DNA from: Oegoconia quadripuncta
Taxonomy: Eukaryota > Arthropoda > Insecta > Lepidoptera > Autostichidae
NCBI GenBank assembly: GCA_949316235.1
Contig: OX438743.1
Location: forward strand, 24,611,771-24,675,770
Direction: 5' to 3'
DNA: 64,000 bases
Positions 22,365 through 36,400 of the stretch are shown piece by piece. Position numbers and translations under genes: made by a program. The notes beneath the pieces are model-generated. The model was not told the origin of the DNA and made no database searches. It saw only the letters and a list, made by a program, of their open reading frames with translations. Numbering within the stretch: position 1 is the first letter of the stretch; each line of letters begins with the position of its first letter.

Positions 22365-22460
22365 AACTGAACGAAATACTATAGAAATGTAAAATTTTAA
22401 GATTTTTGTAAATAATAGTTGTGTGAGAAAAACTTATGATGTAGTCAACTAGATTCTTTA

Positions 22461-22466
22461 AATAAA
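22461..22466 (+). terminator. Poly(A) signal of SAM-domain gene
   Basis: AATAAA lies about 97 bp after the stop codon, the first canonical hexamer downstream. Confidence 0.6.
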
Positions 22467-23011
22467 GCGTAGGTAGATTAGTTTTATATGATAAAATGCA
22501 GGTTTAGACAGTATGAGAAGTGGTCACCGCCAAGATATTCGCAATACCAGAGCTGCATTCAAAACCCTCGCTCGGGGTGCATTTGTCACTCTAGCACGTC
22601 TCCGAACCTTAATGCTTAATTTTTTGCAATTCTTACTACATTTCCAATTGTATTATGTCGTAACTGTTTTACTCGAACATTTTAAAAAGCTATAAATAAA
22701 TACACGTGATATTTATAGCGCCTGCAAAGTTATAAAATAGTATATATAAATGAAGTATTTTTGACAATGAGCCATGACAACATCATGTCAAATCTGTAAC
22801 ATTCCTGCAACATGATTCTTCATAATCATAGGACTTTTAGGCGGGAACTCAGCGAGTGATGTTGCATTTCTTGAAATTTAAGCATTCTGATTGTTGAAGT
22901 TTAATACCGTCAGAATATTGTACGGCATTAGTCAGTTTGTACAAGTGAAGAGAAGAGTATTCGCATAAATAACCCGCCTAAAATTGGCAAAACAACCGAC
23001 TTACTCGTAAG

Positions 23012-23539
23012 TAGGGCTTGGTATTCGAATATTCGAATATTCGTATTATTCGAATATTCGCCCCATTTACCTATACGAATATTACTTAGTGTAGTATTCG
23101 AATTTTTCGAACTTTTCGAATATTAACTAACCTTTAATAATAAAATAAATATAACCGTGAATTGAACAAAATAACGCCAAATTAAATTCTCGCTACTGGC
23201 AACTTACATTATATTATTTGTTACTGAAATATTATGTGTCTTCCTGGTCAAAAATAGTAATTATTTATTAAAGCTAATAATCACTTTAGAAAAAATCTAG
23301 TTTTTTTCTCTACAAATCAGTCGATGTTACTTTGATGTCTGTGAACTTTATAAAATCTACGAATATTATGTGCTATATTTACTTATTTTGTTTTTTAGAT
23401 AGAAAATATTCGAAAACTTCGTCATATTCGATAATTCGAATAGTAGCGATTGAACTATTCGTAATATTCGAATAACGAACTATTCGTATAAATAAATAAA
23501 TAAATAAAAGTAAAATTGGGCGAATATTACAAGCCCCTA
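23012..23539. mobile_element. hAT-like MITE rich in TATTCGAATA
   Basis: 528 bp with ends TAGGGCTTGGTATTCG and, inverted, TAGGGGCTTGTAATATTCG. Flanking octamers CTCGTAAG and CACGTAAG (7 of 8 identical) fit the 8-bp target duplication of hAT. The ends are filled with overlapping TATTCGAATA palindromes. No transposase remains. Confidence 0.75.
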
Positions 23540-23884
23540 CACGTAAGAGCTCAGCAACACTATGTCGTCAAAGTAATACTTTCACTTCAGTCACTTTTGA
23601 CAATTATTATTTTAAACGAGTATCATTATAATCCATACAATTGCTATACACCACCGTACAACATGATCTTAATTGAATGCACACTTATGGTTGTCATTGA
23701 CAATTTTTGCACTGGTACCCTACCCTCGCTTTCTCTCGCAGGGCACTAGCTGAAAATCAGTGTCTTACCGCTATAGGTGAGGATCCACACTGAGCGATGG
23801 CCCGTTTGTGGTACAGATACACATACAACTCTATTATAAGTTGTAACAGTTGTACTTAATTTTACTTTTTATTTTTATTACTGT

Positions 23885-24003
23885 GAAATAAGGCTACATT
23901 TTGTAAGAATAACACCAAGCAGAATGATTGTTGCGTCGAATATTTTTGTATGTGTTTCTGTAATATGCAAATAAACGCTTTATCTATCTATCTATCTATC
24001 TAA
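23885..24003 (+). mobile_element. LINE 3' tail with (TATC)n
   Basis: TGCAAATAAACGCTTTATC followed by four TATC units. Confidence 0.5.
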
Positions 24004-25114
24004 GTATACAACTAATTACATACTATTTGGGACTGCACACCAGATCTTAATCTAGGGACCACTCTGATAGTCTATCAAACAAGAAACAATCATCAAAGTC
24101 GGTTAACAATTGACGAAAGTATGGGTGAACAGACAGATAAACATAACACCTCCTCCTTTTTGGAGTCGGTTAAAATAGGTAAGCTAATAGAATAATGTGA
24201 CGGCTATCGTATGCGCGAATCCGCCCGATTTGTAGAGAGACAAAGTACGGAGTTTTAAATAAATCAAACAACGAATTTTTTATATCGTGTAAGTGTAAAT
24301 ACTTTGTAAATATGAAAATAAGAACGGAACAACGAAATTAAAACATACTCAATTAGTATAATTAATATAGAATAATTATTTTTGTATTTCTCCTTCTTTT
24401 ATTGAGGGGTGTTTTTGTAAATATAATAAAGTCTTTTTCAAATATGTTATGCATTTTTTTTTTTGCTTTTTGTAAACGACACTTTTATTTGTGACAAGGA
24501 TAACTAAAACACACAACCTAAGCAGAAAATAGTTGTCTTGCTGAAGGCTCTACCTTTGAGAGCGTGTAGATCGGAGTGGCAGATGTACCTTTACTCTGTA
24601 TTGCATGTGAAAGTAATGCACCAGCAAAGTACTACTATGTACTTTTAATAAGATACAATGTGCCTCTATGAAACAGGAGAAATTACAATAACAAACTGAG
24701 CCGCCATTCTGACGGTCAGAATGGCGGGTGTTACTGAAATTGCATTAAATGTGGTTATGATATGTATACCAAACGAATGTACCTCCAATACCTTCCGGTA
24801 CCTTCAATTTACCGTGCAAAACTGTAATCTAAATGTCCCTAGTGTCTGTCGAAAAAATTAAGAAAAATAATTTGAGCGCCTGGCCTGTTTTTAAAGCAAT
24901 ATCAGTAATATTTGTTGCTATGGAAGAGTGATCAGGCGTTTAAATTGTATTGTCATTGTAATGCATAATATGTTACTCCCACAGACCATGTTATTCCTAA
25001 TAATTTTTGCGGATTATTTAATAAAAGAAATATATATATAGGTGTAACTTAGTATTCTATTTTTGGATAAAGAATGCATTCAATGCAAATTCATACAATC
25101 AATCGAAATGATTT
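24004..25114. other. Intergenic spacer, nothing recognised except a hairpin
   Basis: AT-rich sequence between the SAM gene and ML gene 1, with the palindrome at 24701. Confidence 0.45.
24701..24727. other. 27-bp perfect hairpin
   Basis: Arms CCGCCATTCTGAC and GTCAGAATGGCGG with a single G between. No protein or RNA gene is seen around it. Confidence 0.6.
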
Positions 25115-25372
25115 CCATACATACATAACATCACGACCTCTATCTCAAATGGGGTGGCCAAGGATATCCCAAACATTAGCGTTTGGGTGTGCCAAACATT
25201 AAACGTTTAATGTTTGAAACAATATTCACGATCACCTTTCGAAGAATTATAGAAATGCACACGTGACAGGTTGTGAACGAAAAAGTCTACAGATATGGTT
25301 TTTAAAGGATAGTCCCTTAGTCGCCTTTTACGATACACACGGGAACAGACGACTTGGTTCTATTTTTTTACC
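25115..25372 (-). repeat. Interspersed family R1, inverse
   Basis: ACATCACGACCTCTATCTCA to GATAGTCCCTTAGTCGCC. Confidence 0.65.
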
Positions 25373-25622
25373 TGTCGAAACCATATATAAATTACTAATC
25401 CCAAATACAATAGCTATAAACTATTAGAAGTCCACTGTTGGTCATCAGCCTGCCAATGACAATGACGCTCCTGCCCATTCTCTTAGTCGCGTTTTACAAC
25501 ACCCACGAAAGAAAACGGGGGCATACTCTTGAGAAGAGACACGGCAACACAAAAGGGTATGTTATTATACTTGAATTTACAAAAGACATAGGTACCTACC
25601 TCCCTCCAATTTAATTCAGAAT

Positions 25623-25825
25623 GATAGATTAGCAATCCCATTCTCTACAATGGAAATATTTAGATCTGGACCATACTCCATGACAATTAAAATATATAAT
25701 AAAATTGGAACATACATAAAAAATGAAGAAAAAGTCATAACTTTCGAAAATAAATTAAAGACATTTCTCCACACTAAATCCTACTATTCCATAAAAGAAT
25801 TTTTTGATGACATTTCTGATTAACG
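25623..25825 (+). mobile_element. LINE RT C-terminal tail
   Basis: Frame reads KIYNKIGTYIKNEEKVITFE and YYSIKEFFDDISD then stop. Confidence 0.6.
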
Positions 25826-26256
25826 AATAAGGCCTACCAAAATTAATTACTATATTGTTTATTTATCAAAACAATTGACATGTAATGAAAATCTTCACAT
25901 AATTTTAATTCAATTAACTTTTAACTAGGATATAAGACGTAATATTGTTGACTATTTTAATTATAATCTTATTTTTGTCGTGGGCGATTAGTATTCATTG
26001 ATATCTAACATTATTTGGTCAAATTGTATATTGTATTTTATCACATGCACATAATTTAGAGAAAATAAATTTAATTACATGTTTACTTTTTATATTACAT
26101 AAATTTATATTGACAAAGTAACGTAAGAAAGAGTAACAGGGTTTCCAAATAATGTATACATTTTTTTAAATTAAGACCTATACAGGGTGTTTGGCAGATC
26201 GTTGAACATACTAAAATGGGGGTAGGTGGGGTCGTCTCCTACCTATTCAGGCAATA

Positions 26257-26590
26257 AACCGCCTCCGTGGCTCAATGTAAACGGCATTGGGTTTGCGATT
26301 CGGAGGTCGCGGGTTCGATCCCCAGCGGGGTACATGTTAAGTACTCGGTTTGGTTGGTGGTAGGGCATTTTAAATGTTCGCCTGGCTAGCTACCACCATC
26401 TTATTTAAATCTGCCGCCAAGCAGCAATGTTAATACCATTGTCGTGTTCCGGTTGTCAGAGATAAGATAGCCAGCCCCCCAAATGTGTTGAGGTTTCCGG
26501 GTCAGTGCGTTTCCATCTTCGACCTCATCTTCACTTAACATCGGGTGTGATTGAGGTCAAGTACCAGCCCGTTATGCATAAAAAAAAAGA
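26257..26590 (+). mobile_element. SINE family S1, full length
   Basis: Complete from CCGCCTCCGTGGCTCAATGT to TATGCATAAAAAAAA. Confidence 0.88.
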
Positions 26591-27311
26591 AAAAGAAAAA
26601 ATCCTGGTCGTGAAATTTTTTTTATAGGATTTTTTAATTTTTTTTTTTGGAAATTCTATCATTTTTATGCCCTTAAACCCCTGTAACTTTGTTTGTTATA
26701 GCTAGGTCCATTTTTTTTTCTTTATTAGAATCTGAGGGGATTGTATAACCATGGAAAGCAATAAATGATTATGAATTATGTTTAAGAGCTGTGCTCTTGT
26801 CTATAGAATCCTTTTCACATTTCCCTACATTCCACCTTTTACTTCCTAATACGACACGGCATTTAATTTTTGCTAGATACATATTTCCTGTAAAAGATAA
26901 GGACTGCCATAAAAATCATAGTTGTATGTGACATAAGAAAACCGCTCTTATTGGTGTGTAACTTTTGTACAAGTGACGTTAATATTCTGTGTATGAATGA
27001 TGTTTTGTGTATCCACAAGAAGTTCACAAGACATTCACCATCTGCTCTGGACACTGGCAGAAAGTTCACCAGAATAGCCTGACGATTCACGCCCCATAAA
27101 TGACATTAAAATCTCCTTGGTACATATACTTACCTAATGGATTGTAATTAACAAATTAAAAGAGATACCTAATTATGTCATTGTTAATTGGAAATCTTTT
27201 TAACAACTGCGTGCAAATAAATAAATCAATTACATATAGTTAATTTTAAACATTATCTTAAGTCATAGTTTATCTACTGGGTTATACACAAGTCAATGGC
27301 ATCGGGTATTG

Positions 27312-27319
27312 TGACGTCA
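27312..27319. promoter_or_regulatory. CRE-like palindrome upstream of ML gene 1
   Basis: TGACGTCA, a perfect CREB/ATF-type site, lies about 73 bp before the start codon. Its role here is inference; the transcription start is not known. Confidence 0.3.
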
Positions 27320-27391
27320 TACAATAGATAACATCTCTAAAACTCTTGCCATTCTAAAAGAGGCTTGGAAGCAGTACGTACGCGTAACGAG

Positions 27392-27479
27392 ATGGTGCGT
27401 CAATTATTATTCCTGATGTTCGTAGTGGTGGCGGCCGCCGAGCTGGTGGATTACCGTCCCTGTGAGAATGTTGACGCAG
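27392..27479 (+). CDS. ML gene 1, exon 1 (signal peptide)
   Basis: Start ATG, signal peptide and the first conserved Cys (RPCENVDA). The GTATGT donor is in phase 1. Confidence 0.9.
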
Positions 27480-30400
27480 GTATGTGTCCAACGTTTTTAA
27501 ATTTCCATAGATACTTACATAGACAAAGTAAACCCGTTAAATTAGGTCTGGCTTCTGTCATTTTCACTATAGGGTTAGACTTGTTGGTCTAGGTTACTGG
27601 CCAGGCAGTTAAAATGTCCGCCTGGTAGCTACCATCATTTTTTCTTGCTATTCAGCTGCCAAAAGCAGCAATGTTAAGAGCATTCAGTTCCCTTTGTTTA
27701 AGATAAGATAGCCAGTCCCCACAAAAACTCTGAGGCTCCGGACCATCTTCCACCTTCGGCCACCTCATTTCCATTTAACATCAAGTGTGATTAAGATCAA
27801 TTGCTAACTCGTCATGTATTAAGAAAGGTGGGGGGAAACGCAAAAATACTACCATCTCTGAGTACAGTTTTGAGAACCGTTGAATAAAGATTTATTCCAA
27901 TAATTATTAAATTAAATTGATAGATTCAATGATTATTAATTAAATTAAATAATTTAGAAAATTTAAAAAGCAGTCGGACCAATACACTTAAGTAACTAAA
28001 TTACATTTAAAAACTGATTAGAACACGGCTTGCCTGGGGATCGAAGTGGACCTCCCAAATTGGGAGACTGTGTCTCGTCCACTGAGCCACCGACGCTCTA
28101 CTTGGGTACCATAAAATGTTAAGTACATCATGTACTTACCCTAAATATAAAATATATATATATATATATATATATTAACTTTGGATAATTATTTCAAGAG
28201 GTTACTTATACATATATCAATTATAGGTTGTAGGTACATGAAACAACAAATTTATAAAACACAATTAAAAATACCTATATCTTATAGAAAAAATATGCCG
28301 TCCAACTCGCTTCCGTGAGGCATAGTACCTACATATATGTATATTGTGTATTTATTTTAATTTTAAGTAAAATTATTATTTAGTAGATACCTACTTGCGC
28401 GAAGTCCATTAATCTTCATCTTCATCAAACATGGCTAATAATCTGAGCCCTGGTTAAGTCTTAAACAAAACGCATTCAAATCGGACCAAGATAGCTTCGA
28501 ATAAAGACTGAACAAACACACACACACAAACAACGTCGTTAAAACACAACAGCCGTCGCACCTCCTCGTAGGTTCAAAATGGTCATAATTTTTTAGTTAC
28601 GCCTCCGTGGCTCAAATTAAGGTCTTAGCATACGTGACGGGTAATTTCTCGGACGGAACGGAGACGGGACAGGTATAGTTCCTAACGTGAAAGTGGTTTT
28701 AAAACATACGTACAGGACGGTGTTCAACGATAGTCGTGCTAGTGCTGCAACCATATTTCAGCACAAAATGTTCGATTTTACTTTTGAAGAACTAGCAATG
28801 GTTGCCGTAGATGAAGAAGATGCCATAACGATGTTTTTTCTATTGCCGTCCCGTTCCGCCCGTGTTTCTCGCCACGTGTATTTTATTGCTATGTTTTTAA
28901 ATGCAACGATGTCAAAAAATCGTCCCGTTCCGTCCGGCACGAGAATAAACACGTCACGTATGCTAAGACCTTAAAACAACATTGTTAAGTGGTGCTGCCA
29001 TGAGGGCGCGCACACTACTCTCGTTATAGTAAACTGTCGTTCTGTCACTGTCACTCGCAGCATTACCGATATATTTGAACCTTTTCGTCACAGTACTATT
29101 ATGAAAATCTAATTTATTATAAATATAGCATCGTTTAGGTAAAATAGTGATAAACATGATGTCAATACAAGGAATAAAGATAAACTTGCAGGTCATGTAA
29201 GCAAACTCCGCAAAGTCAGTAATTCATTCAAAGGGTTATGTATACGCTTATTCAATAAGGTTCCTGTTGATATACAAAACCTTTCTTTCAATAAATTTAA
29301 AGATAATATAAAACAGAAACTTATTAAGAAAACATATTATGAAATATCAGACTATTTAGATGATAAACAACTCTGGACATAACCAGCTCGTTCGCATCAG
29401 GCTATTTCACAATTAATAAATAAATATAATAAATCAAATCAAATCAAAATATTTTATTTCATATAATAAAATTATCGCTTGAAAAAGTCACTATAAATAT
29501 TAATATTACATTTAAATTTACTGCTCATTCACAAAGCTCACTCCCCAAAGAGGAACGAGCAAGAAATTCTAGAGTTGCTCTTTTAATCATAATAAATATG
29601 ATTAATAGACTAGCTATTTACTGTACTCATCGTATGTACCAAATGCACCAACAACGAACTTATTATTAACCTATCTAATCAAGCCACCAAAGGTTAAATG
29701 TCACATTGAACAATACTTAAGTCTAAATACAAATATATTACGGAGCACATATAAAATATCCGTCACTGTATGGTTTTGACACTAGGAAGACAAGGGATAA
29801 CCGCGATTTTCTTGAAACATTTAATAAACTGTTGTAAAAATAAACGCAAACTACCTATATATTTTTCCAAATAAAGTTGAAAATTGTGTTTCTTTAAAAA
29901 AAATGTTCAATTTATAGGTATTTCTTTGATTCAAAACATTTAGGGAAATCATCGTTACAAAATATTAGTTCCCGTTTTTATTTCTTAAGCAATGCAGCTC
30001 GACGACATTTTCAGCTAAAACACATGCATGCCTAACTATATATGCTTAGTTTCTTATCCATCAATAAGATAACTGTGCCTAACAAAAGTGTACCTAGTTT
30101 AATATAATTTGGCTTAAAATTACTTAATTACTATGCAATTTACACTCACTGACATAACGACTCGTATATTACTGAGGATTGTTATATTGATACCTATATA
30201 ATAACAATAATGTAAAAGTACCAATTTTCTTATAATATCATTAAAACGTTACCCACTCAATTATAACGATAACCATTGTCGGTAACGTAATATGAATCAC
30301 TAATTGGCATAAGTTTGGTATTAGTTTACTATTATATAATTTCTGCAATAACGCTGTTGATTCTATGTAAATAAGTAAATTAATTAATTAATTGAAAGAA

Positions 30401-33400
30401 AGAAAGAAGAAAGAAAGAAAAAGTTTTTATTTGGCACCATTACTGTTTAACTTAAAATTAAGTACTTAGGTTAAAATACAAGAAATGGTGGTGCCAAAAA
30501 GGCATCCACTCAGCATAATGTCGCGACACCGGAGCCCAGTGACGCGACGCTGGTATTCTGTGGACACCGGAGGATGGAGACTGGAGAGTACAACACCGCA
30601 CAGCACAAATACTAGTATGCAACCATAAAAGTGTTCGCAGAATTGGTTAATAAAGTGGTACAATGGCATTTCATTGGATTCACGAAAGGAGAATTTGTTA
30701 CAAGCATGTCAAGAAAAGAGAGCACAACCTTATTCATTACCCGCTTATAAAAGAGGCGCAATGCTAATACAACAATCAGCTACGTAAGTAACACTATTCT
30801 CAAGTGAAAAACTTAGATTTTGCTTCGATACATATTATACAACTTGGCACAGTTCTTAAATTATACCTTACATTTTTGTGAAATTAATAGGTGCATTTTA
30901 TATTTGCGTTTAAAGGAAGGAATTGAAACAGAATTTCTGATTGGTGGTGGTATATTATTCCAGCATTTAATTTAATTAATAATAAGGTTTTCAAAAAAAT
31001 CTAGACTAAGCTATAATTTTTTTAGACTACTTACTATAAATACTTATACCTATATAAGATAGCAATTATATAAGTCGGTTCTGAATTATGTCTAGCTAAC
31101 CTATATTTTTACCGTATTTTCCCAGGGCTAACACCTAAAATGAATAGAACTAACACTAAGGAATATTCCACCAAAAATCATCTGTAGTATATTTTGCACG
31201 TTCCAACGGCGATGACCTCACCGTTTCTGTATATTTCGTATTATCTGTTTAGAACACCCAAACGTATATGTTTGGGATATCTCTGACCACCCCTTTTGGG
31301 ATACAGGTCGGGACGTTATGTATATATTTCTCAGAGAGACTGACACCCGTATTAATAAACCATTCTCAAGATTGAGAACAGTCTTGTGATCGGTCTCAAG
31401 TAAACGGTCTCAAGTAAACGTGTTGATTAATAAAGATAACTTAAGACCTGAATACGTAAATACTCAAGCAGTACTCACTTGAAAGTTTCGTTTATTACGA
31501 AACTCAAGACTATCATTCATTCGCCGCTGAGGCGAATACTTAAGAAGTGATCTCAGCTGAGTAGATCTCAAGATTGGTTTATAAATTAGCACGGAGCTTG
31601 ATATAACGTCAACTTCTTCAGCCTGAAAACTTGTATTGAGATTGGTTTATCAATGCGGGCCTGAGTGTCTTTTCGGTAAACAATGGAATGAGTCCGTCTT
31701 TGTTCAACTGCATACCAACTTGCATGTTTTTACTTATTGTTATTTGTATTGTACAATAACATCTATGCAAACAAACAAACAAACAAGTTGACGTAATGCT
31801 ACCATCACCCTCTGTAGATATAAGCAACCACCTCAGTGGCTCAGCGTAAACAACATAAGGTTTACAAAACGAGGTCGCGGTTTCAATTCCCAGCGGGGTT
31901 ATGTAACATTGTTGTGTTTCGACTGTTTGAGATAAGATAGCCATTCCTCCAAATAGACATATATTTATTTGATACCACACTAAGGGTCGTATTAATAAAT
32001 CGATCTTGAGCTTGAAATCGCATCTCAGTCTAAATATTATTTTCTTTGATATTGTTTTAACATGCAACAGATTATCAAGCGTCAAATTAAGATCATCTCA
32101 ATTTTGAGAACGTTTTATTAATACGGGTCTAAGTAGGGAGTTCCGGGTGATCTTAAATTTACAGCTTAAAAAAAAGCTGGCAACCCTAATCAAGAGACTG
32201 TTTCTTATACATTTTTTTTTTTAAATATAATATACGAGTATTAGGTGGATGCAATAGGGCTCTAGCACACCCTGCGTCTCTAGCAGCCAAAAATATGTAT
32301 AATTTATATAAAATTGCTGTGCGACGGAGGAATTAGCCGTCTAGTACATAAGTAAGCTGTACCAACGGACCGGCATAGTCGCTTTCGACTAAGCTCCTTA
32401 AATTAAGCTTAAAAAAAAATATATAGTATGACAAAGAACTCATTTTATGCTGTGTGGTTTCGTCACTCAAATAGAATAGAACCAGCCCATCTCTCCCCGT
32501 GGGTGTCGTAATGGACAACTAAGGGAGTTTCCACCAAAAAACCGTCTATAGTTTTGCACGTTTCAACGGCGATGGGCTGGCAAGCTCACCCCCTGTCACG
32601 TGTGCGTTTCTATATATTTCATAAGGTGAACTATTGATATTGTTTCAATCATTAAACTTCTAATGTTTGGTTCACCCAAACACTGTTTGGGATATCTCTG
32701 ACCACTCCATTTGGGATAAAGGTCGTAACGTATTATTATACGTATTATACAGGGCGTCCCAAAGTTATGGGACATGAAGGGGAAGTACCTTAAATATCGT
32801 AGATAGTGAATTTTGCTCAAAGAAGACTTTATGTTATTTTTAAAAGTTAGTAATTCTGCATTCATAGATTTTCTAAAAATTATTTGCTTCGGCTGGGAAT
32901 CGAACCGACTCAAATGTGAAAAAAAAAACACCCTACTTTTATGATGCCAATCGAAAGAATAGCTAAAAAATAATAACTCTGCCTAAGTAACATAGTATTT
33001 TAAAAGAAAGGAACAACGTGAAATTAATCATTTTAATCAAATAAAAAACATACATGAAACTGCCGTAGTCAATTAAGTAGGTATTTTTTTGTAAATTAAT
33101 TAATTAAATGCTCAAAATGTGATCCCTCTTGTTTTACGCAAATCGCCAATCTTTTAATGAGCCCGCTGCCTGTTGATTTTATGAAGTGGGTACTTATTTA
33201 CGAATAATCAATGCTATCTTTGGAATGATAATATCGCTACTTTTCGAACGTCGTCGGCAATAAATAACTTTCTTGAAATTTGACTCAATCATTTTATGTT
33301 GTTCCTTTCTTTTAAAATACTATGTTACTTAGGCAGAGTTATTATTTTTTAGCTATTCTTTCGATTGGCATCATAAAAGTAGGGTGTTTTTTTTTTCACA

Positions 33401-36400
33401 TTTAAGTCGGTTCGATTCCCAGCCGAAGCAAGTAATTTTTAGAAAATCTATGAATGCAGAATTACTAACTTTTAAAAATAACATAAAGTCTTCTTTGAGC
33501 AAAATTCACTATCTACAATATTTAAGGTACTTCCCCTTCATGTCCCATAACTTTGGGACGCCCTGTATACATATAGCATTCGTGGCGCAGTCGTAATCGT
33601 TTTCGATAGTGAACTTAAGAAATATCTGGCGCGGCCAGTCCTTGGATGGGTGACCACTTGAGTCATTTTAATACAAGACTTTCTGTGCTGCAGAGGGCAC
33701 GTTAAATAGTGGGTCCCAGTTGTTATCGACAAGCCAAGTCTGTGGCTTAAAAACACTAACTGTCAAATGGCCACTTAAAAATAAATATCAAATATATAAA
33801 TAAATGTCTTTGTACATACACACATCGCCATCTAGTTCCACATTAAGCAAGTATAGGCTTGTGTTGTGGATACCAGATCGTTGATAAACTACACAAATAC
33901 ATTTCTTTTGTGTAAATAAATACATATAGAAACGAATAACTTCCATAACTCGGGAACACATGTCTCTATTCATCATACAAACATATGCCTTAGCGGGATT
34001 CGAACCCGTCGCGGGTATAGCAGTCAGAGTTTCTAACCACTACATCAAACAGGTCATCACTACATCAAACAGGTCATCACTACACCAAACTCTTGTCTGA
34101 CACGTATCCACTAATCCGCACTAGGCCCACGTGGTGGGTTATAGCCCAAAACCTCTCCCAGATGATGCGACGGGCAGGTTTATGCAGCGGGCAACGGCTG
34201 CTTCGACGAAGAGCATTTTAGATTACAATCTGAAAATGGCCATCGTGACACAGCGGTCGTGGAAAAGCTGAAAAGGTTTGGAGAGGGAGGAAGTCAGAAC
34301 CTCCAATAACGAGGCACAGTCCATGACAAGCATACAGGATTATACAAGATTATTCTATAACTGCCATTGTACTCACTCCCGTAGTTAAAAAACGCACCTC
34401 CCCTTGAATTGTAATCATTTGTAATCATCATAGAAATAAGCAAATTTTACATATTATATATATATATACATACCTACATAAAGAACAAGAACTCACTGTT
34501 TTAGATTTAAGCATAGTCGTAGTATTTAGAGTATTAAATGTAAAAAGAAACAAGTTAATTTATAAATTAGATTTTTGTAAACAAGAGCACGGACCATGTG
34601 TCTGTGGAGATTTAAATTACTTTTAATAATAAAAAAAAAAACCTCTCCCAGTGAGAGGAAGCTGTGCCCCAACAGTGGGGGACGTGTAATGATGAATTTA
34701 AATAACGTGTTTTCCATTTGCTTCCAGCGAAATGTGCAGTAAGCGATGTACATATCACCCCATGTTCATCGAAGAAGTCCTGCCGGCTCAAGAGAGGAGG
34801 CGAAGCTGCTATAACCTTCGATTTCGTACCTAGTAAGTAAGAACACTGTCTCAATACAACAGAATCTATCAAAACCCGGATGGTTACGCTGGTCAATCGG
34901 TAAACAACATTTGGTTATCGATTCGGAGGTCGCGGGGTACTCGGTTTGGTTGGTGGTAGGGCATTTTAAATGTCCGCCTAGCTTGCTACCACCATCTTAT
35001 CTAAATCTGCCGCCATGCGGCAATGTTAATAGCATTGTTGTGTTCCATCAGAGATAATATAGCCAGTCCCCCAAATGTGTTGGGGTTTCCGCGTCAGTAC
35101 GCTTCCACCTTCGACCACATCATCACTTAACATCAGGTGTTGCACAACCCGTTGAGCATATAAAAACAAAATTAAACCAAATCTTAAATTATCTAATGAC
35201 GCCACTGGACCGATTAAGCACCCTTAACGTCTGTCGCAGTCCCTTTCGATTAGCAAAATTAGGCGCGGACAAACAGTCACCCGACCACTTAGTAACATTT
35301 CCAAACGAATGCTTCCGTACATGTTAAACCGGCCCCGGCTATTTCAATTGAAGACACTCATTAATCCAATTAGAGGTACCTTACACAGTCCGTCCCGGAT
35401 ATTTTCAATTGAAGGCAGAAGGCAACAAACAGTTGAGAGAAACAAGTGAAACTGGTGAAAAAGGATAACTCAGCTATTTATGTGAAGTTCACGAGGAAAT
35501 CGTCATCTTTCATAACACGTGTTGGTCCTATTCATAGAATTATAATGGTGCAGAACGAACGTAACGATTAAATTGTGTAGCTGGTTTCCTGGCTGTCCAG
35601 TGCTGAGGCCTCCCCCATAGAACTCCAGAGTGACCAGTTGGAAGCGGCTGCATCCAACGATTTCGCGCGACCTTTACCATGTCTGTCCACCTTGTACGTC
35701 CAACGCTGCGCTTGCCGTTGCGTGGTCTCCACTCAAGAACTTCAATGCCCCATCGGCAATCAGTTCTTCGAGCTATGTGCCTGCCCACTGACACTTCAAC
35801 TTGGTGATCTGCTGGGCTATGCCATTGGCCTTCGTTCGTCTACCGATTTCTTCATTCCTGATTCGATTGGCAAACGCCGAGCATCGCCCTCTCCATCGCT
35901 CATTGCATGACCTTGAGCTTTCTTATGGGGCCCATAGTGAGAGACCACGTTTGACTGCCTTATGTCATCTCTGTTAGCACACAATTGACTGGTTCATCAG
36001 ATTACCTAATCTTACATCCCGTAGGAGTATTTTATTAGGAAACAACCAATTAAGATATTCATATTCATTTATTCGCTTGCCACATGGCAGGATAGCTGTT
36101 ACAAAAGGAGAGTGTACATAAAGACATGTGACACCACAAAAAAAATAAAAAAGTAAAGAGAGCCCCTCTTAACAAAATTCGTACAATTATTTTTAAATTA
36201 ACGTAGCCTTTTAAACAACTAAAACCAAACATGCATAATGTTAAACAAGACAAAACAATCAAAAGGAACATATTACATTATTTATAATTATGTTACATTA
36301 TTCTTCGTAGATTATACTAAACTGCACGGGCCACGTGTCACTTTTTGCGTCTGTATTTTTGAGGTATGTTTGTCAATCAAGTGACTGACGTACTCACAAA

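Noticed and set aside
27365..27391. Upstream in-frame TTG as start of ML gene 1
   Set aside because: A TTG start is unlikely in an insect gene, and ATG 27392 begins a standard signal peptide.
30395..30422. (AAAG)n with neighbouring direct repeats as a CRISPR-like array
   Set aside because: Simple microsatellite without unique spacers, in a eukaryotic context.
33384..33596. Repeated frame starting MFFFSHLSRFDSQ in four places
   Set aside because: It is read from the 268-bp terminal inverted repeats of the Tc1/mariner-type elements. Identical frames at all four ends come from the repeat, not from a gene family.
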